Under the pieces are notes generated by a model. The model was not told the DNA's origin and did not search any database. It worked only from the letters and a program-made list of their open reading frames with translations. Positions 20,276 through 31,617 of a DNA stretch of 64,000 nt are shown here, in pieces. The position numbers were made by a program, and so were the translations under genes. The DNA is from Tubulanus polymorphus. Lineage: Eukaryota; Nemertea; Palaeonemertea; Tubulaniformes; Tubulanidae. The first letter of the stretch is position 1; each line of letters opens with the position of its first letter. The DNA is taken from contig NC_134028.1 of assembly GCF_964204645.1 (NCBI RefSeq), forward strand, positions 10,331,001 through 10,395,000, in the 5' to 3' direction.

Positions 20276-22509
20276 CATGACACCCACGAACTTTGGACTT
20301 TTTCTACAATTTTTCTTCGTATTATATCCTGGACTTCTCACACATCTAAAGACAGAGTAAATTTCTTGAAGAACTGTCTGCAAGAAAAGGTAATACCAAG
20401 ATCGTTGAATTGGATAAGAAGAAGCTGTCCTGATGATCCTTTTCCAGAAGCAGCTACCACTCAACTAAAGCTATCCATTAAACAAGCCAAAGATGAATGT
20501 GATTACTATTTCTACAAGTTACGTATGGCTCGGAGAGATCTTAAAGGTAGAATACACGATGTTTTCATCTGGACATCACTCATGGGTGTACTATGTACAT
20601 GGGTATCACATGGGACTCAGTTCAAAAATTTCAAAGAAACAAAAAGATATCACATTATGAAGATCTACTCGCGCACCTCATCAAGAAAAAGCTATTGGAC
20701 CAAATTTAGCAACTCGGAAAATGTGATTAACTTATCCTCCACTAAATTGACAGAACATCAAATGCAAGTTTTAGGATATGGATTGAACTTCTCCATGCCT
20801 CACACGAAAAAAGATTTCTTTGACTTTATTTCTACTATGGACTATCTACCTGATAAAAGCATTGAACGGAACTTCATCTTTATGAACATTGGTGATATAT
20901 TCAACCATCTTTCTAATGATATTAATAATTATCTTCCCAGACGGCTTATAATAGCTATTAGTGAATTACAGAAATTAACTAATATTCGTATTTCTAAAGC
21001 TGATAAAGGCGGAAAAATAGTCATACAAGACGTTGTTACATATAAACAGAAAATGGAAACTTTACTCAGTGATTCCTCTATCTATAAAAAGACTTGATAA
21101 AAATCCTTTAAACCATTTTCAATCTACCTACAATCGCCAGCTTAATAACATCAGAGATCGATATCCCGATGTTAAAGACAAACTTTCTTAATTCATTTCG
21201 AAATTACCATCACTCCCTTATATTTATGGTTTACCTAAGATTCATATAGAAGGGACCCCTCTGAGACCCATTGTTTCTACACGGAACTCGCCGTCATATA
21301 AACTATCCAAATACCTTGCTAAACTATTATCACCATTACTCGGTACGTTTTCTGAATCACATCTTAAACATAGTGCTGATCTAATGGACAGACTTAAAGA
21401 TTATAATCCTCAGGGCTGTGAATTATTTCGTTTGATGCGAAATTACCTGATATTTCTAGCAGTTTTGATATGCCAGTTAATTGTATTTTTGAATTGATTG
21501 ACTTATGTGTCGGAAGTTCTTTCTTCCAATTTGATGAAACATTTTTCAAACAAATATATGGCATGAGTATGGGAAACCCACTTTCACCTATTTTATCCTG
21601 CCTTTTCCTTGAACATGTTGAATCGGAACTGCTCCCACTCTATAATGATATTTTACCACATTTTTGGTTTCGATATGTCGATGACATATTATGCCTTGTT
21701 AACGACAATTTTAACATCGATTCCTTCTTATATTATCTCAACTCCTTATATCCCAGTTTGAAATTCACATTTGAATTAGAAGTTGATGGAAAAATCCCTT
21801 TTCTTGATGTTCTAATCCACAATTGCCAAAACATGTTAAGATTTTCCGTCTATCGGAAGCCATCTCATGCTGAATCATATCTTCATTTCTTCTCATTTAC
21901 TGAATTAAATATCAAACTTGGAGTCGCTTCAAATCTGTTGATAGCCTATAAAACATGTAGTGATGAATTCTTGCACGATGAAATTAAACATATATTTGAA
22001 CCTTTGTCTAAATTAGCTTACCCTACACATTTTTTGAATCGTGCCCATAAGAAAGCTAGATTTAGATTTTTCGGTATTTCCAGAAATAATGAGGCTTCCT
22101 GTTCCCACAAGTTTGAAAAATGCTTAGTTGTCCCATATATTCCTTCCCTTAGTCGGTTTAAAAAACCTTTGAGTGTGATATTGGAGTAGTTTTCAAATAT
22201 AGTAATAAACTTATCAACAACTTAAGTTCCTATAAACCTAAAGATAATACTATTGACTGCCGAGTTTATGAAATACCTTGTGGTAAATGTGATAAATTCT
22301 ATATAGGTGAAACAGGACGATCATTGAATATACGTACAAAAGAAAACCAAAAAGACGTCGTAAATGCCAAACCACAGAGTGCTATTTTTTCACACACATT
22401 TGAAACTGGCCATATTTTTGACTTCTCCTCTAGCCAGTTGATATACCCTTGTTCTGATTTATATAAACGTCGAATCCTTGAGTCAGCTATTATTCTAAAA
22501 AAACTCTGA
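20222..22509 (+). pseudogene. Penelope RT and GIY-YIG endonuclease
   Basis: Three open blocks. 20222-21097 is the PLE N-terminal domain, with NLSSTKLTEHQMQVLGYGL and KADKGGKIVI. 21470-22189 is the RT core, with QIYGMSMGNPLSPILSCLF, the catalytic FRYVDDIL and FLDVLI. From about 22190 a GIY-YIG-type domain follows (VYEIPCGKCDKFYIGETGR), ending at 22509. Frameshifts or stops at 21097, ~21190, ~21440 and 22189 make it inactive. RT and a GIY-YIG nuclease in one protein are the defining pair of Penelope elements. Confidence 0.85.
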
Positions 22510-22544
22510 CTTCACAGTCAATTCCAATTTAGGTTTCTCCCCCC

Positions 22545-22760
22545 AAAATAAACTCCTTAGTCACTATATACTAACAGCTATAGGGATCACTTAGTTACCT
22601 TGTTGCTATTTTTTGTATTGTTCTAACTGTACAATAAATCAGTTTTTGAAAATGGCTCATAGAATTGAGTTGAAACGTTAAGCTACAAGATAGTTTTTTC
22701 CTTTTATTGTGGGTTTTATCTACTATTGATATTGGACAGCCACTTGTCTATGGAAACCAA
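22545..22760 (+). repeat. 3' direct repeat of Penelope element
   Basis: Second copy of 20060-20275. It ends at TGGAAACCAA, after which unrelated sequence (target of Maverick B) begins. Confidence 0.85.
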
Positions 22761-22818
22761 TAACTGCTGATGTTTAAAATATTAACATTTTGTTTTTAGA
22801 GCGAAAACGGAGACGCTT

Positions 22819-22824
22819 AACGTC
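22819..22824. repeat. Left target-site duplication of Maverick B
   Basis: AACGTC directly before the tip AGTATTAGG. It pairs with AACATC at 37885-37890 (one mismatch). Six bp is the normal Maverick duplication length. Confidence 0.8.
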
Positions 22825-22870
22825 AGTATTAGGAAAATGGCGCTTTCAGATCAGAGGTCGAGAGGTCGAG
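22825..22870 (+). repeat. Left terminal inverted repeat of Maverick B
   Basis: AGTATTAGGAAAATGGCGCT followed by TTCAGATCAGAGGTCG; the first 36 bp are identical to the inverse of 37849-37884, then a 1-bp difference. Only 40 bp further the polymerase gene starts. Confidence 0.95.
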
Positions 22871-22910
22871 ACACCACTCATCACCACAAGTAATTTTTTT
22901 TTCCTAATAA

Positions 22911-25900
22911 ATGGGAGAGAGTGAACAACACATTGAACAAATTGATGTTAATGAAAATAAATATTATTGTACATATTGTAAAAAGTACATTTATAAATAT
23001 CAAAAATCGCGTCATGAAAAATCTACAAATCATATAAAAAATGTAATAGATTTTATAACCCCCGAAAATTCCAATGAACGAAAAGAACGAATAGAAAATA
23101 TGAATGTGGATAAAATAAAATGTGAAGTTTGTAATGAATTTATAGTAAAAAGGAATTATAATAGACATCTCGAATCACAAAAACACTATCAAAATTTAAA
23201 TAAAAATGTTTTAGGATCAGAATATTTTGATGATAAACCTCAACAAGTAAAAAAATCAACTTCAAAAACTAAATCCATTTCAAATAAACCTTACATGGAA
23301 AATGTTAGAAATTATATCGATTCACTAGAAATAAAAGATACAATTGAAATTTCAGAAACATTATATAGTAAAATTGGTCCTGCAGCTATTATATTTAGAT
23401 TTTTTAAAGGTACAACAATAGAAGATTATAATAAATTTATTGAATTCATGGAAAAAATACTAGATTTGGTAACAGATGTTGAATATCCAAAAATTAGTAT
23501 TTCTAAAAAGTAAGTTTTTTAAAGTCAGAAGATAAAATGGATTATGATATTCAAACACTCTCTGAAGAAATAATTTCAAAAACGCAAATAAAAGAGAAGT
23601 TAGAAAAAATATTTAATGAATTTAAACGACATATTGAAAAAAGATATTTTGAGGGTTCTGGTTTAACATTGAATGAAATTATATTTTTAGATTTAAATGT
23701 TTATAATACAAAAATGATTAAAACATCAAAAAGTAAAACAATGTTTAAAAATGATTCAAACTTTATAACAGAAAAGGATATTAAAGCATCAAGTTATATC
23801 AAATTACCATTTACAACAAAAGCAGTACTAAATATTCAAAATGAAGATAATAAATGTTTTCTATGGTCAATTATTAGTCGCTTACACCCAACTCAGGAAA
23901 ATGTTTATAGAACAACAAATTACCAGAAATATGAAAAAAAACATAAAATTGATCAATATCCAGTAACTATAAAAATGATTCCTAAAATAGAAAAAGATAA
24001 TGATTTAAAAATAAATGTATTCGAATTAATACAATTACCAAAGACAAAAGGTGAAAATATTAAAGATTATACATTAGAAGCTTTATATTTAACAGAATGT
24101 TATGATGATGAAAATGTTATAGATTTGTTATATTACAAAAAAGATGAAAATGAACATTATATGTGGTTAAAACAAATTGATTTATTCTTTAGAACAGAAA
24201 GTGATTTCAACAGTCATCATAAGATTTATCTATGTAGAAAATGTTTATCTAAATTTAGAACTGAGAATACATTATTAAAACATAAAGAATTATGTGATAA
24301 TAAAGATTTTTGCAAATTAATAATGCCAACAGAAAAAGATTATAAATTGAAATTTACTAATCATAAATTTAAAAATATTGTTCCATTTGTAATTTATGGG
24401 GATTTTGAATCGTTAAATAACGAATTAACTAATCAAGATAGAAAAGAAATATATAATAAAAAGCAAATTTTAAAATCAATGGATAAAGGAAATGAATTAA
24501 ATGAAGATATAATTCAAGATCCACCAATTATAAACACAATTAAAAAAGTTCATCAAAGAGCTGCTGCTTATGGAATTTACATAAAATCAAATTATCCTGA
24601 ATTATATCAAAGTCAATATATTCCTTTTAGAGGTGAAGATGTAGTTAATAAACAAAATAATTGAATTAGAAAGTGATTTTGCAAAATTATTAAACAAAAA
24701 TAAAAGAATAGTTATGACAAAAGAAGATGAAATTGATTTTAATTACTCAACTCATTGTTGTTACTGTGAAAAACGTTTTCATTCATTTGATAAAAAAGTT
24801 AGAGATCATGATCATTTAAATTCAAAATATCGTGGAGCTGCTCATGAAGATTGTAATTTACAAACTAAGAAAGTTAATTTCGTACCAATATTATTTCATA
24901 ATTTATCGGGTTATGATACCCATCTATTTATAAAACAGTTATCAGGAAAATTGGGCACAATTAATTAAGAAATAGAAGAATATAATGCTATGAATGGCGC
25001 AAATGTAAGAAAATATGATTTTAAACTATTAGCTAAGACATCTGAAAATTACATTTCATTTCAATTTGGATGCATTAGATCTTTAGATTCTTATAGATTT
25101 CTAGCAAGTTCATTAGATAATTTAGCATAAAGTTTAGTTGATAATGATTTTATAATAACTCGACATTATTACCCAAATGAACAAGATTTTGAATTATTGA
25201 GATATAAAGGCGCAATTCCTTATTCATTTTATAAAACACATGATGATTTTAATGTAACAGAATTATTAAAAGGACAATTTTATGATCAATTAAAAAAGGA
25301 GTATGTGAAAGATTAAGTTTTTAATAGAACATTAAATATTTGGAATCACTTTAAGATAAAAAATCATGGTGAATTAGTAGATTTGTATTTAAAATCAGAT
25401 GTTATGATATTAGCTGACATATTTGAAAAATTTAGAGAAGTTAATTTGAATCATTTTAATGTTGATCCTTGTTATTGTTATTCAATTCCTGGTTTAACCT
25501 GGCAATGTGGTTTAAAATATACAAATGTAGAATTGGATTTATTAAAAGAACCAGACATGGTTCTATTATTTGAAAAATCAATTAGAGGTGGAATTAGTGG
25601 TGTTATAGGAGATAGACATTTTAAAGCAAATGATGAATATAAATTATTATATATTGACGCTAATAATTTATATGGTTGGGCAATGATGCAACCTCAACCA
25701 CACAAAATTTTTATATTAACAGAAGTTGAAAATGATGATAAAACTGATTGGGAAAGCGCAATTGCGAGTTTAAAAGATGAAGCACCAATTGGTTATTTCT
25801 TTGTAGTTGATTTAGAATATCCTGATAAAATAAAGTTTAAAACAAGAAACTTACCATATTGTCCAGAAAATTTAGCTGTAGATGATGGTTATTTAAGTGA

Positions 25901-27940
25901 ATACCAGAAGAAAATAAAACCGAAAGATCATGTTTTTACAGAAAAATTAATACTTACTCAAAATGATAAATATGATAATATTGTTCATTATAGAATGTTA
26001 AAATTTTATCTAAAACAAGGAATGAAATTAAAGAAAGTACATGGATTTATTGAATTTAATCATTCGAAGAGGTTAGAAAAATATATAGATTTTAATACCA
26101 AAAATATCAAAAACAGATTTTGAAAAAGATTTCTTCAAATTAATGAATAATAGTTTTTATGGTAAAACATGTGAAAATATTAGAAATAGAAGTGATATTG
26201 AATTAGTAAATAATTCTGAAAGATTAAGACATTTACAATCAAGTCCTAGACATTTAGGAAATAAAAGATTTGAAGATTATTTAACAGCAGTTAAATTAAA
26301 AAGAACGTCAATGAAATCTAATAAACCTATATTCATTGGTTCAACTGTTTTAGAAGTATCAAAATTATTAATGTATGATTTTTATTATAATGTTTTACAA
26401 CCACTTTTTGGGGAAAAGCATATTGAAATATTATATTTTGATTCTGTAACAGCTGACACCCCAATATTATTTAAATGTAATAGAAAAATATTGGTAAGAA
26501 GAATTTCAGAAATAATTCCAAAACAAAATGAATGTTATATTTCATATGGTGAAAAAGAATTAATACAAATAAATGAATTAATAGATGTTTGGACAAGAAA
26601 TGGATGGAAAAAATTAAAGAATATTATTAGGCATAAAACAAATAAGAAAATCTATAGAGTTAGAACTAAATTAGGGTTTGTAGATGTTACAGAAGATCAT
26701 AGTTTAATTAAACGAAATGGTGATGAAATAAAACCAACTGATATAAAAATTGGAGATGAATTATTACATAAAAGTTTTTTCCAAAGAATGAATCATATGT
26801 CATTTTATGAAATAATTGATAATATTTATAATGTAGAACCCGATACATTAGAAGAAAAAGAATATTTTATCAAAGGATTTTTTATGGGAGATGGTTCAGC
26901 AGGTGTGTATAATTATGTTAATCGCACTCAATATCGTTGGTATTTATGCAATCAAGACTTGAAATTATTAGAATGAATTAAGAAATTTTCACATAAAATA
27001 TTTAGAATCGTGGATCATATGAAATCATCAGCGGTTTATAGAATATTTGTAAATAATCCTAAAGATTTTGCTACAGAATATAATGATGAATTCTATATTC
27101 ATGCAATAGTGAAAAGTAATACTTCAACTAAAGAAAAGATAGTGCCAGATTATGTATTAAATGCAAAATATGATTTAAGAAAATGGTTCTTCATTGGATT
27201 CTATGCTGCAGATGGCACTAAAAAATTTACAAAGGATAAAAAGATAACCTTTGCACAGAAAGGAAAAGTTGCAATATCAGGGTTAAATATATAATGAAAT
27301 TCATTAGGTTTTAATATGAATATTGAATTAATTAAATCTAAACCAAATTGTTTTAATTTAAGGCAAGTAGAAAAAGAATTAACAGAAGAAGTTAATGATT
27401 TATTCGAAATATATAACCCAACAGATTATGTTTATGATTTATCAACAGATGATGGAACATTCAATTCTGGGTTCCCATTAATCCTAAAAAAATACTGACG
27501 CCTACATACTAAAAATCAAGACAAATGATATAACAAAAGACTTAAAAACATTAAAACATTATTTTGATTTTAGCAATTATCCCAAAGATCATGAACTATT
27601 TAGAAATGATAATAAAAAGATTCTTGGTAAGTTTAAAGATGAATTAGGGGGTGATGAAATGATTGAATTTGTTGGGATAAGAAGTAAAATGTACAGTTAT
27701 AGAACAAAGGATCATGAAGCTAAAAAGTTAAAAGGAATAACAAAGCACGTGGTTGATAAACATATAGAATTTCAAGATTATATAAAGTGTTTATATAACT
27801 CAATTGTAATGAAACACAAAATGAATTGTTTAAGATCAGAAGATCACGAGATGTACATTAATGAAGTTGAAAAAACTAGTTTGAATGATAAAAGGCATAT
27901 TTTAGATGATGGAATAAAAACATTACCTTATGGTTATTAA
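22911..27940 (+). pseudogene. polB: Protein-primed family B DNA polymerase with intein, Maverick B
   Basis: The ATG at 22911 lies in a T-run + CCTAATAAATG. Two N-terminal fingers (YYCTYCKK...H, CEVCNEF...H), PYMENVRNYI, FLWSIISRLHP (~23858), a YLCRKC...C finger, Exo I (YGDFES, ~24397), the His-Me-like CCYCEK...VRDHDH...GAAHEDCN (~24754-24855), Exo II (HNLSGYD), Exo III (YLKSDVMILAD), Pol A (IDANNLYGWA) and Pol B (NNSFYGKT) are present. Motif C is split by an intein (26443-27493). Without it the gene is about 1,326 codons, like copy A. Breaks at 23513, 24664, 24968, ~25127, ~25313 and 26123 make it a pseudogene. Its stop overlaps that of the antisense zinc-ribbon gene. Confidence 0.95.
26443..27493 (+). 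mobile_element. Intein with LAGLIDADG homing endonuclease in polB motif C
   Basis: The polymerase reads ...ILYFD and then, at 26443, a Ser opens a typical intein N-terminus (SVTADTPILF, block A). Block B is VTEDHSLI with T-x-x-H (~26690). Two LAGLIDADG-like helices follow: FIKGFFMGDGSAG (~26872) and FFIGFYAADGTKK (~27188). Block F is YVYDLSTDDGTFNSGF (~27427), and the element ends at an Asn codon with Thr as next residue at 27494, where polymerase homology (TD.YILK) resumes. The penultimate residue is Lys rather than the common His. Stops near 26974 and 27293-27298 and a 1-nt excess in an A-run at 27486-27492 inactivate it. About 350 codons. Copy A has the site empty. Confidence 0.92.
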
Positions 27941-29256
27941 AACATAAAATCAATATCATCAAACTCGAAATCACTATTGGTTTCTTCTTTTTCATTTAAT
28001 TGTTCTTGTATAATTTGTTTAGGTTCTTCCATTTCATTTTTCTCATTTAAATAAAGTTCTATCTTGTACCACATTTCATCTCGCTCTCTTTGTTTCTTTT
28101 TGTTCGTTAATTCATCAAATGGAATTATAATATCGAGGTTTTAAAAATTTACAATATTGTTACATCTTAAAAAGAATTCATAATTAATTGAATCTGTTAT
28201 TCTATTATCCATATAATATCTTAATATTTTTTTGAATGTTTCTTTTATATTTTCCATATCTTCTGTTAATTTAGGTTTTTTATAATAATCGTTGAATAAT
28301 AAATATAAATACATTTTCTTTTCTTTTGTGTTACATGTTGATGGAATAATTGTTTTTATTATATCTTTGTTATTTCACCATCTTTATTTTCTATCATTTT
28401 CATTTTTTCAAGCCATTGCTTATATTCTGGTGTATGATCTTCTATAGAAAATATCTTAAAAATTTCATCTAGATATTTTGATTTTGGTTCTATAAGAATA
28501 TCTCTAGTTTTTTCATCACCCCATAAATTCTTTTGCCATCCACATTCATTACAAAATATCACAGGACCTTCTTGTCTTAAGTACTCATAAATACATTGTG
28601 GGCATTTTTTCTATCATTTCTTGGTAATAGATCTTCATTTAGCTCTTGGTATTTACTTACGTTTTCTTTATGTTTTATTGTTCTATTATGTAGATTTAAA
28701 TTACTCTAATCAATTTACAATATTTACAATATGTTTTTCTTACTAACTCATAATATTGTTTTTCTAACTTTTCAACTGTTTCTTCATTATCTGGTAACGT
28801 TTTCTCACATTTTATTTTTTCTAATAAACTATTTTTTCTTTCATTGAATTCTGTTTCAAATTTATTAGAAATTTTATCTATATGTACTTTACGAAATTGA
28901 TGATTCTCCCAATCTTCTATATTTTCAGGGTTATATTTTATTCGACAAGGCTCACAGAAATGATCTTTTATATTATCCTTATCATAGAATAAGAAAGGTC
29001 TTTTCCAAATAATTTCAGGTTCAACTTCAACAGAATTACTATTACTTTCGTTACTATCAACATTAACCGTTGTGTCATTAACTTTACACTTCTCTGAATG
29101 TTTTTTATTTAACATAATTTCTTGAGAATAATTTATTACAATTTGGGCATTTTATTTTAGGGGGTTTATAATTTTCATCATGTTTTTTCATATGTCGAGC
29201 CATATTACTTTTTCTTAGAAGTTCACCACAAATTTCACTGTTATCTTCTCATCCAT
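27937..29256 (-). pseudogene. Antisense zinc-finger/zinc-ribbon protein of Maverick B
   Basis: Read from ATG at 29256 down to a stop at 27937 that overlaps the polymerase end. In order: a C2H2-like finger (ICGELLRKSNMARHMKKH), another (CPNCNKLFSRN...H...C), FCEPCRIKYN...WENHQFRKVH, CKYC, then a zinc ribbon (CPQCIYEYLRQEG...FCNECGW, ~28605-28525) and a long charged C-terminal region. Frameshifts near 29245, 29110, 28690, 28600 and 28360 break it. The ribbon plus fingers suggests a DNA-binding or transcription factor; a viral late-transcription-factor-like role is a hypothesis only. No copy is seen in Maverick A. Confidence 0.6.
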
Positions 29257-29324
29257 TTATTTAGGAACAATTTTATTAAAATTAATTTTTAGTGATGAGC
29301 GGTAATTTTTTTATGTTGTAAATA

Positions 29325-30080
29325 ATGGTAGAATTAAAAGAATACAGAATATTTGTTGATTCTAGAAGACTTACTAATTATAAATCACATAATTTACTAG
29401 TACAATTAGATAGAGAATTTAAGAATTGTGTTGATTTAAAATTAGTTAATGTAAGTTTATGTAATTCTTTTCATAATATATCGAATAAAAGTCTTGATCA
29501 TTTAGCTTTTAAAATTCATGTTAGAAATTTGAATAAATGGTTTCATCTTTATCTAAAACCAGGATTATATTATTTAGAAACATTAGCGCAGGAAATTAAT
29601 AGAAGAGCTCGTTTAATAATGGGTGCAGCTGCTAGATTTGAAATTAAATTTATTAAAAGTGATAGTTCGAATAAAATAAGAATAAACTTAACTAATGAAC
29701 AACATAGATTTCTAGTAAGAAAACCTTTAGCTAAACTATTCGGAATTCTTCCAGATAGAGATTATTCAAGTATCGAAACTTATACAAATTTAATGACTTT
29801 TACACACTTTTATATTTATTGCAATTTAATTGATCCTACAAAAACATTTGAAGCAACTTAAGATACAATTTGTAATTCTAGTATATTAGATATTTTACCA
29901 TTGAAGAACGTTAAACAATTTGGAACTCAAATAAATTATAATTTAGCTGAGTGTGATTTTAAACCTTGTATTCCACATTTCAATAATTTCAAATTAGAAG
30001 TAAGAAATCACAATGGATACTTAATTGATTTGAATAACTTTCCTGTAATTTACGAATTAGTTATGAGATGTAAAGAGTAA
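29325..30080 (+). pseudogene. Penton-like minor capsid protein (single jelly-roll candidate)
   Basis: 251 codons with one in-frame TAA at 29859-29861 (the A copy has AAA-type Lys there). Features: VELKEYRIFVDSRRLTNY, a hydrophobic VNVSLCNSF strand, PGLYYLETLAQEINRRA, and KLFGILPDRDYSS near the middle, then FYIYCNLIDP and a C-terminal ILDILPLKN strand. The layout (PG.YY...L...IN, then L.FG..., YIYC.L) fits Polinton penton-like proteins that sit at capsid vertices. The first 178 codons are open. Confidence 0.75.
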
Positions 30081-30096
30081 TTTCTTTGATATATAA

Positions 30097-30454
30097 ATGA
30101 ATATAACTGTTGGGCCGAGCATATGTTTTGGATTTGATTTTAAACGTGAGAAAGAAATGAAATTTAACATTACTGATACATATACATACACATATTAAAA
30201 ATATTGCATTTTCTAATGAAACAACATTTGAGTATGAAAAAACAATAGATAAAGAAACTTTAAATGTAGAAAAGATTACTAATTTAATTAGAGAATCTTT
30301 AAGATTTTATGAATTAGATGAAGATTTTATTATCGATGATATTTAAAAAAAAATAATTGAAATATATACAAATGACACTAGTAATGAAATAAATGTTGAA
30401 ATAATCATCACTAAGATAACTAAATATTTTGAAGATGGTAATTTTTTTGATTAA
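30097..30454 (+). pseudogene. Small Maverick protein, homologue of the 87-aa gene
   Basis: The start is in GATATATAAATG. ITVGPSICFGFDFKREKEMK, then an insertion of TACATATACATACACATA-like sequence at ~30175-30195 breaks the frame. A longer C-terminus than in A (EVIIITKITKYFEDGN-type end) reaches a stop at 30452-30454, four nt before the next ATG. Unknown function. Confidence 0.55.
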
Positions 30455-30457
30455 TAA

Positions 30458-30695
30458 ATGAGTGATAATAAGTGGATAATAACTGGATTATATAATGGAG
30501 CCGTACTATCAGTTGGAACTGTTGGTTATTCAATGGTATTAAAAAAGTATTTAAAATGGAAAGTGTTAATGTTGATAGATTTGATATAAATGATATTTTA
30601 AAATTAACATTAGCAGTTACTTTATCTAATTTAACTATTTATCTAATTTAACTATTGATTATTTGGAAAAACAAAAATATATTCCTCCCATATAA
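30458..30695 (+). pseudogene. Small hydrophobic protein, homologue of the 73-aa gene
   Basis: ATG in GATTAATAAATG. Homologous to A 18428-18207, but the frame shifts near 30547 and a short tandem duplication (CTAATTTAACTATT, ~30628-30658) disrupts the end, which still reads DYLEKQKYIPP. Confidence 0.55.
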
Positions 30696-30722
30696 GAAGT
30701 GCATAATTTTTTCATTAAATAA

Positions 30723-31141
30723 ATGGCTTCTGCAGTTATAACTATTATAGGATCGGCAATTGTTAACGCTTTAGCATTTACTGGTGGTGGTTATTTATTT
30801 AAGCATATTGATGAAAATGGATCATTATCAGAACAAAAAAGACATAACTTAGCATTAGAGAAATATAAGCTGCAGAAGAATATAGAGAAAAGAGGCAAAA
30901 CTATATGGATTATATTAGCAAGGAATTATATGATCAGAAGATTTCACATAGAGATTTTCAATCAGTTGATGATGCAATGAGTTTATATAATGCAGTATCA
31001 AATGAAGAAAAATTACATCTATATAAACCTAAATTATCAGATTATTATACACCAAGTAAAGAACAACAGAAATATGAAATAATTTGGATTTTAGGTGGAA
31101 CAGTTATTGTTATATTTGTAGCGTATAAATTTACTAATTAG
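30723..31141 (+). pseudogene. Two-TM small membrane protein, Maverick B
   Basis: ATG in ATTAAATAAATG. N-terminal TM (AVITIIGSAIVNALAF), GGGYLFKHI, then a frameshift near 30870-30900 after which the second frame restores SHRDFQSVDDAMSLYNAV, YYTPSKEQQKYEIIW and the C-terminal TM (GGTVIVIFVAYKF). About 139 codons. The B copy keeps the second TM that is cut off in A. Confidence 0.65.
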
Positions 31142-31161
31142 TTAATTTTTTTGTTAAATAA

Positions 31162-31614
31162 ATGGATGATAAAGTTGATAATATTGATATTATTCCTCAT
31201 GATATAAATAAAACTAAATTAAAAATATATTTAGAAAAACAGATATTAGAATTTGAAAGTGACTTAAAGATAAAAAACAAAAAAAAATATTTAAAAAGTA
31301 TAACTATATATTATTTTATTATCAGTGGTTCAGTTACGATTAGTTCTGTAATAACATTTCTAGCAATATTCAGTCCATTAACACCTTTAGCTATATCAAT
31401 TGGTGTGCTACGATTAAGTTCAAGTGTTTTAACTGGTATAAGTTAAAAATTAAATATAAAAAGTCATAAAGAAAAAATTTAAACTAATATAAAAGAAATT
31501 AATAAATTGAAGAATACACTAGATTATATAATAAGTTTAAATGGCCATATAACAGTTGAAGAACAAGGTAAATTATTAGAAGAATTAATAAATTATCAAT
31601 TTTTTATTATATAA
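31162..31614 (+). pseudogene. Small membrane protein with central hydrophobic hairpin
   Basis: ATG in GTTAAATAAATG. A Lys-rich N-terminal helix, a hydrophobic segment (ITIYYFIISGSVTISSVITF, then LAIFSPLTPLAISIGVL), and after stops at 31444-31446 and ~31480 a charged C-terminal helix (INKLKNTLDYIISLNG). The stop TAA at 31612-31614 directly abuts the next ATG. Homologue of A 17737-17301. Confidence 0.6.
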
Positions 31615-31617
31615 ATG
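31601..31617 (+). promoter_or_regulatory. Late-type start motif (T-run + TATATAAATG), representative site
   Basis: TTTTTATTATATAAATG at the start of the gene at 31615. The same pattern, a T-run followed within ~10 nt by TA(A/T)ATAAATG or close variants, covers the start codons at 22911, 30097, 30458, 30723, 31162, 32956, 34437, 35715, 36837 and 37390 in B, 59482 in element E, and in A at 9586 and on the minus strand at 13098, 15854, 17284, 17737, 18182, 18428, 18770 and 19330. It resembles the TAAAT(G) late promoter of poxviruses. Promoter function is inference. Confidence 0.65.

Larger units (their letters stand above)
20060..22760 (+). mobile_element. Penelope-like retroelement with direct terminal repeats
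   Basis: Two 216-bp direct repeats (20060-20275 and 22545-22760) starting AAAATAAACTCCTTAGTCAC flank an RT plus GIY-YIG coding region, the arrangement known for Penelope elements (pseudo-LTRs from tandem copies). The element is flanked on the left by the truncated right end of Maverick A and on the right by 58 bp that belong to the target site of Maverick B. Confidence 0.85.

Noticed and set aside
22881-23168. Minus-strand hydrophobic frame opposite the B polymerase start
   Set aside because: Shadow of the AT-rich coding strand; the plus frame has zinc fingers conserved in four copies.
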